A stretch of 64,000 nt of DNA from Cryoendolithus antarcticus (GCA_002077065.1 NAJO01000006.1:1-64000), one strand, 5' to 3'. Counted from the first letter of the stretch, positions 42,024 through 53,001 are shown. Numbers and translations are program-made. The notes: generated from the letters alone by a model not told the origin.

Positions 42024-42923
42024 TCATCGCTTGAGCTGCGCAAACCTCGCAGCAAGCTCATTCACATCTGGGATCTTGCCACCGGGCCCGCCAGCTTTGC
42101 CATCAGTAGCTGCACCCTTCTTGCTTGCATCAGTCATCTTCTTGCTCGGCTTGAGATCCGCTCCCGTGATCTTTGGCCTGACGTTATCCGTACTCGGGCT
42201 CGGTGGCGCAACAGACACCGGGCTTTTCGGCCCAAAGTCTCTCGGCGGCGTGGCTTTGCTCAGGTCGTCCGTTGGAAGAGGTGCCTCGAGAGCCTTGACT
42301 TTCTGCCCTCCCGGCGCATCATCGTCGTCATCATCATCGTTGTCTCCGTTTGCCTCGGCGGCAGCCTCAGCAGCCCTCTTAGCATGCGTGCCAGGTGGCC
42401 AGTCGATCCCGTAAGCCTCCGCAATAGCTCCCAGATAAGCCTCCACAAGCTCCTTCGCCGGCGGTTCGACCTTGGTTCGATCTAGTACTCGTTTCGAGAC
42501 CTTCCCATCCCTGTTCTCTACAGCTTCGAGCGTGAACTCCTTCCTGTACTTCTCCGCCAACAGCTGCCTAACCGTCGTCAATTCTTTTACGCCCTCTACC
42601 TTCGGCGCAGCATATATGAGACTCTTCACCGCTTCCTCGAGTCCGGGATCGCACTCCTTTGACTCGAGCAACCCAGCCCGAGCAGACAGCAGCTCGCAGT
42701 AGAGTTCCAGGATTTCCAATAGCTCGGTGTTCATGTCCGTGCGGATGATGTTCTCCACTCGAATCTTTGCGCTCTCTTCCTTGCCTTGCTCGAGCAGGAG
42801 GGCCATGGCTCGGCGTTGCTGTTTGGCTACTGCGGTATCTTTCTGTTGGACCATTCGTAGCCGAGCGATGCCTAATTTGAGTTGGACCTTGATTTTGTTG
42901 GTGAGGGGCGAGGTGGCGGGCAT
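42024..42923 (-). CDS. IST1: IST1-like ESCRT-III regulator
   Basis: Modulates Vps4 and ESCRT-III at endosomes. 299 residues, intronless. Residues 8 to about 185 are the helical IST1 domain, with LGIARLRMVQQKDTAVAKQQRRAMALLLEQGKEESAKIRVENIIR, the family's hallmark N-terminal helices. An Asp run (NGDNDDDDDDD) and a Pro/Ser linker follow. The extreme C-terminus DVNELAARFAQLKR fits an MIT-interacting motif of the (D/E)xxLxxRxxxLK type, which docks on the Vps4 MIT domain. Confidence 0.93.
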   Translation of the reverse strand: MPATSPLTNKIKVQLKLGIARLRMVQQKDTAVAKQQRRAMALLLEQGKEESAKIRVENIIRTDMNTELLEILELYCELLSARAGLLESKECDPGLEEAVKSLIYAAPKVEGVKELTTVRQLLAEKYRKEFTLEAVENRDGKVSKRVLDRTKVEPPAKELVEAYLGAIAEAYGIDWPPGTHAKRAAEAAAEANGDNDDDDDDDAPGGQKVKALEAPLPTDDLSKATPPRDFGPKSPVSVAPPSPSTDNVRPKITGADLKPSKKMTDASKKGAATDGKAGGPGGKIPDVNELAARFAQLKR

Positions 42924-43311
42924 GGTGGGTGGTAGGGGCTGCTTGGAGCAGCGACGAGGGGAGATGGTTCCTTAGTCTGGTCGAAAGACGTTCACCGAAC
43001 TCGATGTGGTGAGAGTGGTTGCAAGGCAGGTGGGCTGTACCTAGAACTACCTTAGCCATTAAATTGCGGAACTCTTCCGGAGGGGTGTCCTGCGTTCAGA
43101 TCAGGCATAATACCTCAGTATCACATTGACAGACAACATCTTGTGTTTCCACTGTAGGAGAGGAGTCTGTCAGGGCTTGGTATTCTGGATTTGTTGACAA
43201 ACAATACACTATCTATACATCGTCGCTGTTTTCACCAGGTTCTGGTCGAAGTGCTTCCTTGCCACGACCTCTTCCGCCGTTGTCACCATCTCGACTCGAC
43301 CGGGTCATTCG
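42924..43311. other. Intergenic region between IST1 and the CWF19L1-type gene
   Basis: 388 bp, the promoter of IST1 and the 3' end of the neighbouring gene. Nothing else was recognised. Confidence 0.5.
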
Positions 43312-44934
43312 CTAAGCTGCGCCAGCCATGCTCGGATCGAATTCCTTGAAAGCCTCCTTCATGATCTCCGCATCGGCCTCCTCCTCTGCCTTGCTCTGTG
43401 GGCAGTCCTTCCAATGCGTCCGTGGCTCCAGACCTAGCAGCTTCCCCATCACTCGCCTTCCAAACTGCAGATCGAACCGGAAGCTCTGATCAAGCGGTAG
43501 CAGGATGTCCTTCCTCAAGCCCTCTGACCAGATCATCACCTTGAAGTAGTCGTACTTCTCAGCCTCGGCGATTTCGGCTGTCGCGGAGAGGAACTTGGTG
43601 GGGTATTCGGAGTTTTCTGCTTCGGCGACGAAGGCAGCCTCGATCACTCCAGACTGAATCATCGAGGCGGCAATCGGAAGGAATTGCCATTGGAGATGTA
43701 CACCGCTCGACTTGCTGATCTCCCAAGTCACCGCGCCCAGGCGCGCGTGGCCGTCGGCATTACGACTTTTCGAAGCGACCATCTTCTGCAGACCGTCCTT
43801 CATGGCGATCATCTCGCTCGTGACACCATCGCGAGTCTCGTCGCTGAAGGCAGAGAGGGTTGGCGCATGGTCGACGGGAATGATCAGCACGTGGCCAGGA
43901 AAGCCAAGCTCCGGGTAGGTGTCCTTGAGTGGAAGCGGTCCCTTCGACGTGGTAAGGTAGACCTGCTCGCCGATTGCTGTGATCATGTGTGCCGCGTCTT
44001 GATTGAACGACAAGCAGAAATAGCACTCGGTCGGCTTGGGTGGCGCGCGGCGCATGCGCTTACCTCCACGACCGCCCTGATGATCCCCTCCGTTGCCGTT
44101 CGCGAAGCGGTGGGTGTTGAAGGACTCAGCTTGGCTTTCCAACCTCCGCTTCTTACCCTGCGTGAACGGAGATGCCGTCGTGCCCTCGGGCATCTCGGTT
44201 GGTGGTGAAGCGCTGGGCTCGAAGGAGAAGGCAGACATCCACTTCTTCTTCTCCATGTTGCCAAACTCAGCAAGGCTGATGAACCTAGTGATGGGCCGTG
44301 GAGGATCCGACGCATGGAAGAACGGCTCTCGCTCGTAGTACTGATCACTGGTGGAGAAGTGGTATCTCGGCTTCAGGGCAGTACAAAGCTCAGCGATCGT
44401 GTCAGCACTGGTCGCAGGTTTGATGTCACGCCCAGCCGCAGATGCATAGCGTACAGCGCTCGGCCACTCGCTCGTGATCAGGATGTCGGCATCGTTGTAG
44501 CCTTTCGCAGAGTTTGCGTCCTTGTTTGTGTAGACCGCTGCGTAAGGATGGTTCGCCACTTCACCATCACTGTGGGCACCACCAACTGCGACAATCGTAA
44601 AACCCTCGCTCGTCTTCACGCGTCCTTTCCGGCCGAGGGCAAAGAGATTCGGGCACAGCTCGCCGTCGTGCTCCTTGAGGTGAGTAATGACGCCCTCTGG
44701 TAGCTCGCGTCTTCCGAGTGCGAAGTAGGTGGTGACCGGTACGGGAATTTCACCCTTCATGAGCTTCTTCACCTCGTATTTCTCTGCCTCGGAAGTGCTG
44801 TCTTGGTCCGCAAAGAGATCACCAGCAACGATGACGAAGGCAAACTTTTGCTTTGCCTGCAGGCCAGCCAACTTGGCGAAGAACCCCAAAAGTTTGCCGT
44901 TGACGCTGCCGGCAACCGCGACCTTCGATGCCAT
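43312..44934 (-). CDS. CWF19L1/Drn1-type protein
   Basis: 540 residues, intronless. The N-terminal half resembles a metallophosphoesterase fold (VAVAGSVNGKLLGFFAKL, VIVAGDLFA), degenerate compared with active enzymes. After a Gly/Arg-rich linker (QGGRGGKRMRRAPPK), the CwfJ N-terminal-like part starts with ECYFCLSF and contains GHVLIIPVDHAPT, as in HIT-like domains. The CwfJ C-terminal part has HLQWQFLPI and KDCPQSKAEEEADAE. This order matches human CWF19L1 and yeast Drn1, which associate with intron lariats and the debranching enzyme. It is divergent from UTP20. Confidence 0.88.
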   Translation of the reverse strand: MASKVAVAGSVNGKLLGFFAKLAGLQAKQKFAFVIVAGDLFADQDSTSEAEKYEVKKLMKGEIPVPVTTYFALGRRELPEGVITHLKEHDGELCPNLFALGRKGRVKTSEGFTIVAVGGAHSDGEVANHPYAAVYTNKDANSAKGYNDADILITSEWPSAVRYASAAGRDIKPATSADTIAELCTALKPRYHFSTSDQYYEREPFFHASDPPRPITRFISLAEFGNMEKKKWMSAFSFEPSASPPTEMPEGTTASPFTQGKKRRLESQAESFNTHRFANGNGGDHQGGRGGKRMRRAPPKPTECYFCLSFNQDAAHMITAIGEQVYLTTSKGPLPLKDTYPELGFPGHVLIIPVDHAPTLSAFSDETRDGVTSEMIAMKDGLQKMVASKSRNADGHARLGAVTWEISKSSGVHLQWQFLPIAASMIQSGVIEAAFVAEAENSEYPTKFLSATAEIAEAEKYDYFKVMIWSEGLRKDILLPLDQSFRFDLQFGRRVMGKLLGLEPRTHWKDCPQSKAEEEADAEIMKEAFKEFDPSMAGAA

Positions 44935-45411
44935 AGCGATAGTCTGAATAGAAGTCGGTGTAAGAGGCGATATGCGTCGAGGGAAGATGTGTCGAAGATG
45001 GTTTTGTATTATGTATGAAGAACCAAAGTGCTTGAAGATGGATGGATATGAGAGTTGGAGTGATGGAGGAAAGTGTTAAGAATCGCTACGCTCTTAAGCT
45101 CAAGCTGCGACAACTAGCGCAGCACATGAACGTCGTACTTGCGCACATGTTAGCTTGTGATTGCGCTAGTATCGTCCAGGGTCACCGAGATATTGCAAGG
45201 TGAAGTGTGTAAGGTAGACATAGAGGACCAGAAAGTGAAGTTTGTCGCACATGGTTTAACTTTGATAGGGCTGGAAAGAAGCTTTATCGGATCTCGGGTT
45301 CTTCGAAGCCGAGCCGTGTCCACATGCCGACAGATCTTATCAATCCCGAGAATTTCTGGACCTGCGCTATAGACAATCGCCATTTCTTAGAACAGATATG
45401 ACAATGTCGAC
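44935..45411. promoter_or_regulatory. Divergent promoter, CWF19L1-type gene and UTP20
   Basis: 477 bp between two divergent genes acting in RNA metabolism. No ribosome-biogenesis PAC or RRPE element was found by eye. Confidence 0.4.
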
Positions 45412-48400
45412 ATGGCGTTGACGAAGACCAAGGCTGGGAAGCCTGCAAAAGTGGTCAGGCCCAGCAAGAATACCAAACGATCCACGCCATCGACGAGGAA
45501 CCACCGATATCAATCCTTCACCGAGCGGATCGCCAAACTACATATCGATCCTGTCAGGCGGAAGAGACAGCCGAACGAGCGAGATGGGTTGTCAAACGAT
45601 ACAGACACATACACAGGGCGATCGCTGGCGGAATGGCGAGATCTCAATCTGTCGCAGACGTTTACGTCCTTTGCGACACAAGCAGAGCCGCTATGCGACA
45701 GTCTGCCTGTGCTCTTGCACAACGAGGAGACAGTGGTGGGACTGTTGATGGAGTACATTCAGAAGGCAGATGTCCTGGCTATGGAGCCGTTGCTGGCACT
45801 GCTGGCACACTTCGCGCACGATATGGATACCCGCTTCGAGGCTCACTTTGCTCAGGCTGTCAGTGTGGTGGCGTCCGTGGCAGCTAAGCATGAGGACCCA
45901 GCCGTGGTGGAGTGGAGCTTCACGTGTCTCGCATGGTTGTTCAAGTACCTTTCAAGACTTCTGACACCGGATCTGCGACCTCTGTACGATCTGATGTCTC
46001 CGTACCTTGGTGTAGAGTCACAAAAGCCCTTCATCATCCGCTTCGCTGCGGAGTCGATGAGCTTCCTGATTCGCAAAGCTGCCACCCAGTATGAACGAGA
46101 TGCGGAACCGCTTGACCGGATCATCGGACACATCCTCGAGAGCTGCACTTTGGTCCCCGAGGGTCGCACGTCAAGTCTGCATCAGCAGGGTGTCATGACA
46201 CTGCTGACAGAGTCAATGAAAGGCGTGCAGAATGGACTCCATTCGAGTGCACTATCGGTTCTGAAGTGTCTGGTGAGATGCGCGCGAGCGAAGCCTAAGA
46301 ACGGCTCTGTCGCATTGCTCGTGGGCATACTCACGAGCTTGATCCACTTCACGCAGTCCGAGACCTTCCAGCCTGTGGTCGATCTGCTGATCGAAGAATT
46401 GGCGATCGATCCCAATACCGACAGCGATGCTTCCATTTCGCTTACCAGTGAATTGATTTACACTATCGTCACAGTCCGGAAGGGTTCGAGGACGCGCAAA
46501 TGGAACGGCATCATGGCAGTCGTTACCGATCTGGTATCCGCCGGATTTGAACGGACAGATCTGTCCACGCGCACCAAGAGACAGATTCAGAAGGCTGTGG
46601 CAAGTGTGTTCCAGACCGGTCCTATTGATGCGGTCTTGCCAGCGCTTAGTCTACTATTCAAACTGAGTGAAAAGCAATGGGCACCGCACTTCCTGCCCTT
46701 CTGCGAGTACTTCGCTCGCCTGGGCCGCCCCCGCTTTGAGCAGCTGTTGCTGAAAATCTTCGTCACGCATGCCGCATCGCAAGCCCAGGATCAGCCTCTT
46801 GAGCTTCTGGCCTTGTTGCCTCGTCTCTCCAGCACATCGACTGCGTCTAAGATACAGGCTGGATCACAAATGCAGGACCTCCTACTGAAGCCATTGCAGG
46901 AGCTTGCAAGCGCCGACGATGACGAAGATACCGATGAAGCGCACTTGAGTTCGGCAAAGTTGGCACTTGATTCGTTGGCTTACACAAAATCCAGCGATGA
47001 CTTCGTATCGAGGATGAGCAGCCTGCTTCGGCAGCTTGTGGAACGTGCTTTGAAGGCACAAACTGCAGAAAATAGCGGAAGATCACTCGCACGCTTCGCA
47101 CTAGGCCCAGTGCTGCAGTCTGCTACAGTCATCGGCGTAGAGATCAGCGAGTTTTGGCTAGAGCTCTGCCAAGCTAGCGGTGAGGGTGTTTCGTCCGGTG
47201 CCTACCTGACGAGCCTAGCAGACCTCTTGAAGTCATCTGTCGAGCTCAACATGACTGGTAATCATATCGACAGCCTGTGCGCATCACTCGTGACTGCGTT
47301 GGCGCTGCCTTCATCCAGGTTGCGAAGTGCAGCGCTCGATGCGCTCGAAGCAGTGTTTAGACGAAAGGGCAAGCCCGTTCCCGAAGCACTCAGCATTGCG
47401 ACATTGATAGAATCCACGCCGCTTAGCATGGAGACTGGTAGAGGACTCTCGATGAATATCCGCCGCCTAGCTACCGCTTATCAGGACTCAGACATGGACG
47501 ATCTTATGCGCACGGCCATTTCGACTTACTGCTTTGGCTTGCTGCATCTCAAGCTATCGCAGGCTTGGAGTGACGCTCTTGAAGCTCTGTCCAATATCTC
47601 GAAGACCCCGATCGGACAGGAGGCAATTGTGTCGCTGGCGCAGAATTGGCTCGACAGTGATGCTTCCGAGACCAGCGCAAGCATCCCAGCTACCCAGATA
47701 CTCAACGTGGACAGCGAGGGCTTCAATGTGGTATCCGACTTCGAGTGCTCCAACTTGTCGAAAATTACGGCAATAGCGCACCAGGTCTTCGAAGAGCCGC
47801 ATCATGGTTATCCGTCGCCGGAGCAATCACTTGAAGCGGACTTGCGGACCGTGACGTCTATTACCCCAGCATCGCGTGGACAGGCTCTCAGAGTTCTCGA
47901 TAAGATACCTCAGATTGCTGAGAAGAGGTCCCGACTACTCGTCCCCGTGCTCCTAAGATGGGCGAGTCGTTCGAGAGATGAAGAAATGCAAGCAGTGACG
48001 ACAGATCGATGGTCTCGAAAGGATCAGAAGGCGATGCTAGGCGTCTTCGCCAAATTCCATAATCCTTCGGTCTTGTTTCGTTCATCGGAGGTGTACGATG
48101 CACTGCTAAATCTGTGCGCTAACGGTGATGTGGAGATTCAGAAGTCAGCTCTCCAAGCATTACTGACATGGAAGAATGCGACGTTATCGAAGTACGCGGA
48201 GCATCTTCACAATCTGCTCGACGACGCCCGCTTCCGCGACGAGATCTCGGTCTTCCTCCAGGGTGGCGACGAAGACGGGATCCATGCTGACGACATTGAT
48301 AATATCATGCCAGTACTCCTGCGACTACTCTATGGCCGTGCAGTTGGCGGCTCGAAGGATGTTCAGCAAGCTCGACGCAAGGCTATCTTCGTTGCGCTCG

Positions 48401-51400
48401 CTCGCTTCGATGACAGTGTGCTTGCGGCCTTCATCGGTATCGCATTGAGCGGAGTCAGCGAAAGCGCGGGTGACAATGACAGCGATGCCCGTGGTACCGC
48501 AGGAGCATCGATGAGACAGCAAGTCGGCGCATTGAACATGATGAACGATATGCTCGAGACGTTGGGCGGAGGCATGCGGCCATTCGCTGTACAAATCGCG
48601 GACGCCACACTAGCCTGCGCTGTCCCCGCAAGCAAGGCTCTCCAACACGATACCGGACATGCTGCACAAGACTCGTCCCTGCTGAAGTCTGTGAGACAGG
48701 TCGGTATGCAATGCCTTGTTAAGCTGTTTGCAGACATGCACGATCTGCCACTTGCTGAGCAAGGTCGGATTGTGGTGTCTGAGCTGATTGCACCTCGCCT
48801 CGACCACTTCGCAGCAGAGAACACGCAGAGCATTGCGGCCACACTGCGACTCTTTGCTGCCTGGGCAGGATCAGCCATACATGCTGGGCACCTGTACGAG
48901 CACAATACCGAGCTTTTGACTCGTGTCTCTGATCTGCTGGCGCATGGAAGCGCACAAACCGAAGTCAAGGTCTTCATCTTACGCGAAATTCTTGACAAGC
49001 TACTTAGTATGCCCCATTGCCAGCAAGCCCTCCAGCCGTACGTGACTGGCTTCGTCACGAGCGTTTCTACTATACTCAGCCAGCAGCCTGCAGGTGATCT
49101 GCTTGCGGCTTGCGTCAATAGCACTGTACAGCTTGCGGAACGCATCACAGACCCGGCTCAGGCCGGTCAGATCATCGAGCTCTGCGCCCACTTGCTTCGG
49201 CAGCCGGGCCACTTCGTGCATCCGAAGGTCAAGGCTGGCCTTGTCAAGACGATGATGCCACTCCTTGACATTCTTGACGAAGCTGCAGTGCCCACCGGGG
49301 TTTACGAAGCAATTTGTGGACTGTTCTCCAGACTTCGTGATATCGAAAGCCGTACCATGTTCGCTGACGTCTTGGTAAAGCTATGCCGGCACGACGCTGC
49401 TTTGCTTGAGACTGCAGAGCTTTGCCGAGAGATCAATGCGCTTGAGAGTGGTCGACTTGGACAGCCCGATCACGCACGCAAGGAACGGGCTTTCGACGAG
49501 ATCTACGAGAGTGCGGAACGATACTCCCTTGATCAGTGGCTGCCGCTGATGCACAACTGTCTGCTCTTTCTCCGAGACGAAGACGATATGGTCAACCGAT
49601 CGAGTGCTGCGCGAGCGCTCGAGCTCTTCATCATCGTCTGTGCTAGGTCTGGCCAGATGAAGCTCGTTCAGAGCGATCTTTTCCCAGCCATTCAACGTGG
49701 CATGAAGGAGCCGTCTGAGCTAGTACGAGCAGAGTACCTCCGTCTACTTGGTGTCCTTGTGCAGCATAACCCTGAGTGGAGCGAAGTCGACGACATGACT
49801 GGTCTAAATGTTGATGGCGATGAGGAAGCGTCCTTCTTTACGAATGTCCTGCACATCCAGCAGCACCGTCGACTTCGTGCGCTGAGGCGACTTGCTGAAG
49901 AGCCGAAGCTACGCTCCCAGAACGTCAATCGCATCTTCCTGCCGTTGCTGGAACAGTTCATTTTCGATCAAGCAGAGGGCGATGCTGGCCGTACACTGTC
50001 TGACCAGACTGTGGCCACTATCAGGCCGCTGGCGAAGAGCTTGAAGTGGTCTGACTACCGCTCAGTGATGAAGCGCTACCTCGGCCAGCTCAAGAAGAAT
50101 CCTGAGCAGGAGAAGGTTGTGTTGCGACTGATCGGCGCACTTGTTGACGGGCTCGTCAGCCGGATGGAGGATCTCCCTATCGTGCCCGTGAACCCCGACG
50201 AGCCCGAGGCGTCCCGCACTGGCAGACAGAAGGCCATCCTGGCTGAATTCCTGCCACCACTCTCTGCATACCTGCATCACAAAGATGAGTCGACAGTTGA
50301 CCGCCGTGTCGGGGTAGCGGTGTCTATCGTCAAGTTGCTACGCCTACTCCCTGAGGCTGACTTCGTGGCTGGGCTTGCGCCCACTCTGACAGACATCTCC
50401 CACATCCTCAAGAGCAAAGATCTCGAAGCTCGTGATCAGACGAGACGCACTTTCTCGACGATCCTGTCACTTGTTGGGCCCACCTATTTGCGCTTCATGA
50501 TCAATGAGATGCGCAGCGCCCTACAACGTGGCTATCAGTTGCACGTGCTGTCATATACGGTGCATCACATCTTGGTTACCAACGCCGAGATACTGAAGCC
50601 TGGCGATCTCGATACTACTCTCACAGAGCTGATGTCGGTGGTGATGGACGACATCTTTGGCGTCACTGGACAAGAGAAGGACGCAGAGGAGTACAAGAGT
50701 GGCATGAAAGAGATCAAGAGCAGCAAGAGCTACGACACGCTTGAGATCGTGGCTCGCAGCACTTCCATTTCGAAGATGGGGCAGTTGATCCTGCCCATCC
50801 GAGCAATGCTGCAAGAGCGACTTGACATGAAGTCCGTCAAGAAGATCGATGATCTACTTATCAGGATCCGCAAGGGTATCGATCAGAACCCAGCAGCAGA
50901 CTCGCGGGACATGCTCGCTTTCTGTCACGAGGTTGTACGCCAGGTGCAAGCTCAGGAAGCTGCTCCACATGCGCGAATGGCAGAGCAAAGCTATAACGTG
51001 CGACAGTACCTAGTTGCATCGGAGAAGAAAGCTAATCGCAAGGGCGCTACGACATCCTACCTCTTCAAGCTATCGAGCTTCGCCCTGAACCTCGTACGCA
51101 AGGTCGTACGACGTCACGAAGATCTTCAGACTCCTGCAAACATGGCTGGCTACCTTCCCATCTGTGGTGACGCTCTAATCGAAGGTCAGGAAGAAGTCCA
51201 GATCGCGGCCGTCAAGCTGCTCACGACCATCATCCGCGTGCCACTGAAGGACATCGAAGACAACTCCGCCGTGTATCTCAAGCAAGCCGTAGTCATCATG
51301 AAGTCTCAAACTAGCAGCACTACCGACGCCGCGAAAGCAGCACTCGACCTGATCACAGCCATCCTCCGCGAACGCCGCTCTGTGCAAGTGAAGGAGAAAG

Positions 51401-53001
51401 ACATCGCCTACCTCCTGCAAACTCTCAAACAAGACCTCGATGAGCCAGATCGCCAAGGCATCCTCTTCCGCTTCCTTCGCGCTGTGCTTGGTCGTCAGAT
51501 CGTTATTACGGAGGTTTATGAAGTCATGGACGAAGTGGCCAAGATGATGATCACGAATCCTGACGAGTCTGTACGGCAGAGCGCGAGGAGTGCGTACTTG
51601 CAATTCGTCCTCAACTACCCTCAAGGGAAAGATCGCTGGACGAAGCAGACTGGCTTCTTGGTCAAGAATCTGGATTATCAGCATGTTGCTGGGCGGCGAA
51701 GCGTCATGGAGGTGTTGCATGGCTTGCTCGCGAAGCTTGGCGACGAGGCGCTGCAGCCTTTGCTCGTCACGCTGTTCGTCGGCTTAGTGACGAGGGTGAG
51801 TGGCGATGTTGATGCGGCTTGCCGGGACATGGCTGGTGCGTTGATCGGGAAGATCTTTGCGAAGGCTGATGAGGAGAAGATGGAAGTGCTGGCTGGCATG
51901 TTGCGGAAGTGGACAGCTGTCGACAGGAAGTTGAGTCTTCGAAGGGCAGCGATCCTGTGCTGGACGATCTTGGCCAAGTCTGGGAAGGCGACAGCGAAGC
52001 AGGCGGACTCCCTACTGGACACTGTGGGCATCATCGCTACGGACGTGGTCGAACCCGATAGTACCGCCGAGGTGCAGCTCCTGCTAGCCGGCCTACAGCT
52101 CCTCAGCATTTTGTGCGAGCAGTCGCCCGCAACAGCACTCGCATCGAAGCGCGCTGACTTGTGGGCACGCGTACAACAGCACTTGAACACGAAGAACGTC
52201 GATGTCCAGCTACTGGTCGCTCAGCTGCAGTCGACAGTGTTCAACGACGCGGCGAGCACGACTTCGAAGACAGCAGGCGGCTTGTCCACCATGCCGCTAC
52301 GGGCCTCCGGTGGCTATGAGCTCGGTCAAGAGGAACTACGGACGGCTTGCGCACTCAACTTCAGGATCCTCCGCGATAGTGCGCTTGGCAGTACCGAGCT
52401 TATCGCACAAGCAGTCCGCAACGTGGCATTCCTGGGTCGATTGTTCGCTGCAAACAATATGCCGTGGAAAGATCAATCCTTGGACGACGACGACGCCGGA
52501 CAAGATGACGCCGACGAGGCGCGCATGGAGAAAGACAACACAGCTATTGGCTATCTACTCTCGCGCCTCTCCTCCATCATCCGCCGCGAGAACGCTCCAG
52601 TCGTGACGCGCATGGCAGCGCTGCAGTGTCAAAATACGCTGCTCTCCACCCTCACGCCACCCTTTCTCAACATCGGCACCATCATCCGACCCCTCTACAA
52701 TCTCACTGACGCCTCCATCCCCCAGCCCCCAGGCGAAGCCCACGCAGCATTCATAACTCAAGCTCGCGAAACGCTTGACATGTTACAGAAGAAGCTCGGC
52801 TCCGAGGTGTACGTCAAGGAGATGGCCAAGGCGCGGAAGTTCGCCAATGAGAGACGGGATGAGAGGAGGAGAAAACGCAGAATCGAAGCTGTTAGTGAGC
52901 CTGAGAAGGCTGCGAGGGAGAGGAGACGGAAAAGTGAGGGGAAGAAGGCGAAGATTCGGGAGAAGGGGGCGGAGGCAAGGGGAAAGAGGAGAGGGTGGTG
53001 A
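45412..53001 (+). CDS. UTP20: U3 snoRNP/SSU processome protein Utp20
   Basis: A large HEAT-repeat scaffold of the small-subunit processome in the nucleolus, needed for 18S rRNA maturation. 2529 residues in one 7.6-kb exon, close to the family's usual length (about 2500). The N-terminus HRYQSFTERIAKLHIDP and the block SFTCLAWLFKYLSRLLTPDLRPLYDLMSPYLG are characteristic. Helical repeats run throughout, with the DRIM region roughly in the second quarter to middle. The C-terminal 60 residues are very basic (RRDERRRKRRIEAV and RRKSEGKKAKIREKG), fitting RNA binding or nucleolar targeting. An intronless gene of this size is notable beside the intron-containing small genes. Confidence 0.95.
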   Translation: MALTKTKAGKPAKVVRPSKNTKRSTPSTRNHRYQSFTERIAKLHIDPVRRKRQPNERDGLSNDTDTYTGRSLAEWRDLNLSQTFTSFATQAEPLCDSLPVLLHNEETVVGLLMEYIQKADVLAMEPLLALLAHFAHDMDTRFEAHFAQAVSVVASVAAKHEDPAVVEWSFTCLAWLFKYLSRLLTPDLRPLYDLMSPYLGVESQKPFIIRFAAESMSFLIRKAATQYERDAEPLDRIIGHILESCTLVPEGRTSSLHQQGVMTLLTESMKGVQNGLHSSALSVLKCLVRCARAKPKNGSVALLVGILTSLIHFTQSETFQPVVDLLIEELAIDPNTDSDASISLTSELIYTIVTVRKGSRTRKWNGIMAVVTDLVSAGFERTDLSTRTKRQIQKAVASVFQTGPIDAVLPALSLLFKLSEKQWAPHFLPFCEYFARLGRPRFEQLLLKIFVTHAASQAQDQPLELLALLPRLSSTSTASKIQAGSQMQDLLLKPLQELASADDDEDTDEAHLSSAKLALDSLAYTKSSDDFVSRMSSLLRQLVERALKAQTAENSGRSLARFALGPVLQSATVIGVEISEFWLELCQASGEGVSSGAYLTSLADLLKSSVELNMTGNHIDSLCASLVTALALPSSRLRSAALDALEAVFRRKGKPVPEALSIATLIESTPLSMETGRGLSMNIRRLATAYQDSDMDDLMRTAISTYCFGLLHLKLSQAWSDALEALSNISKTPIGQEAIVSLAQNWLDSDASETSASIPATQILNVDSEGFNVVSDFECSNLSKITAIAHQVFEEPHHGYPSPEQSLEADLRTVTSITPASRGQALRVLDKIPQIAEKRSRLLVPVLLRWASRSRDEEMQAVTTDRWSRKDQKAMLGVFAKFHNPSVLFRSSEVYDALLNLCANGDVEIQKSALQALLTWKNATLSKYAEHLHNLLDDARFRDEISVFLQGGDEDGIHADDIDNIMPVLLRLLYGRAVGGSKDVQQARRKAIFVALARFDDSVLAAFIGIALSGVSESAGDNDSDARGTAGASMRQQVGALNMMNDMLETLGGGMRPFAVQIADATLACAVPASKALQHDTGHAAQDSSLLKSVRQVGMQCLVKLFADMHDLPLAEQGRIVVSELIAPRLDHFAAENTQSIAATLRLFAAWAGSAIHAGHLYEHNTELLTRVSDLLAHGSAQTEVKVFILREILDKLLSMPHCQQALQPYVTGFVTSVSTILSQQPAGDLLAACVNSTVQLAERITDPAQAGQIIELCAHLLRQPGHFVHPKVKAGLVKTMMPLLDILDEAAVPTGVYEAICGLFSRLRDIESRTMFADVLVKLCRHDAALLETAELCREINALESGRLGQPDHARKERAFDEIYESAERYSLDQWLPLMHNCLLFLRDEDDMVNRSSAARALELFIIVCARSGQMKLVQSDLFPAIQRGMKEPSELVRAEYLRLLGVLVQHNPEWSEVDDMTGLNVDGDEEASFFTNVLHIQQHRRLRALRRLAEEPKLRSQNVNRIFLPLLEQFIFDQAEGDAGRTLSDQTVATIRPLAKSLKWSDYRSVMKRYLGQLKKNPEQEKVVLRLIGALVDGLVSRMEDLPIVPVNPDEPEASRTGRQKAILAEFLPPLSAYLHHKDESTVDRRVGVAVSIVKLLRLLPEADFVAGLAPTLTDISHILKSKDLEARDQTRRTFSTILSLVGPTYLRFMINEMRSALQRGYQLHVLSYTVHHILVTNAEILKPGDLDTTLTELMSVVMDDIFGVTGQEKDAEEYKSGMKEIKSSKSYDTLEIVARSTSISKMGQLILPIRAMLQERLDMKSVKKIDDLLIRIRKGIDQNPAADSRDMLAFCHEVVRQVQAQEAAPHARMAEQSYNVRQYLVASEKKANRKGATTSYLFKLSSFALNLVRKVVRRHEDLQTPANMAGYLPICGDALIEGQEEVQIAAVKLLTTIIRVPLKDIEDNSAVYLKQAVVIMKSQTSSTTDAAKAALDLITAILRERRSVQVKEKDIAYLLQTLKQDLDEPDRQGILFRFLRAVLGRQIVITEVYEVMDEVAKMMITNPDESVRQSARSAYLQFVLNYPQGKDRWTKQTGFLVKNLDYQHVAGRRSVMEVLHGLLAKLGDEALQPLLVTLFVGLVTRVSGDVDAACRDMAGALIGKIFAKADEEKMEVLAGMLRKWTAVDRKLSLRRAAILCWTILAKSGKATAKQADSLLDTVGIIATDVVEPDSTAEVQLLLAGLQLLSILCEQSPATALASKRADLWARVQQHLNTKNVDVQLLVAQLQSTVFNDAASTTSKTAGGLSTMPLRASGGYELGQEELRTACALNFRILRDSALGSTELIAQAVRNVAFLGRLFAANNMPWKDQSLDDDDAGQDDADEARMEKDNTAIGYLLSRLSSIIRRENAPVVTRMAALQCQNTLLSTLTPPFLNIGTIIRPLYNLTDASIPQPPGEAHAAFITQARETLDMLQKKLGSEVYVKEMAKARKFANERRDERRRKRRIEAVSEPEKAARERRRKSEGKKAKIREKGAEARGKRRGW

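Noticed and set aside
48363..49148. 261-codon - strand frame within UTP20
   Set aside because: Antisense shadow of UTP20 with no recognisable motif.
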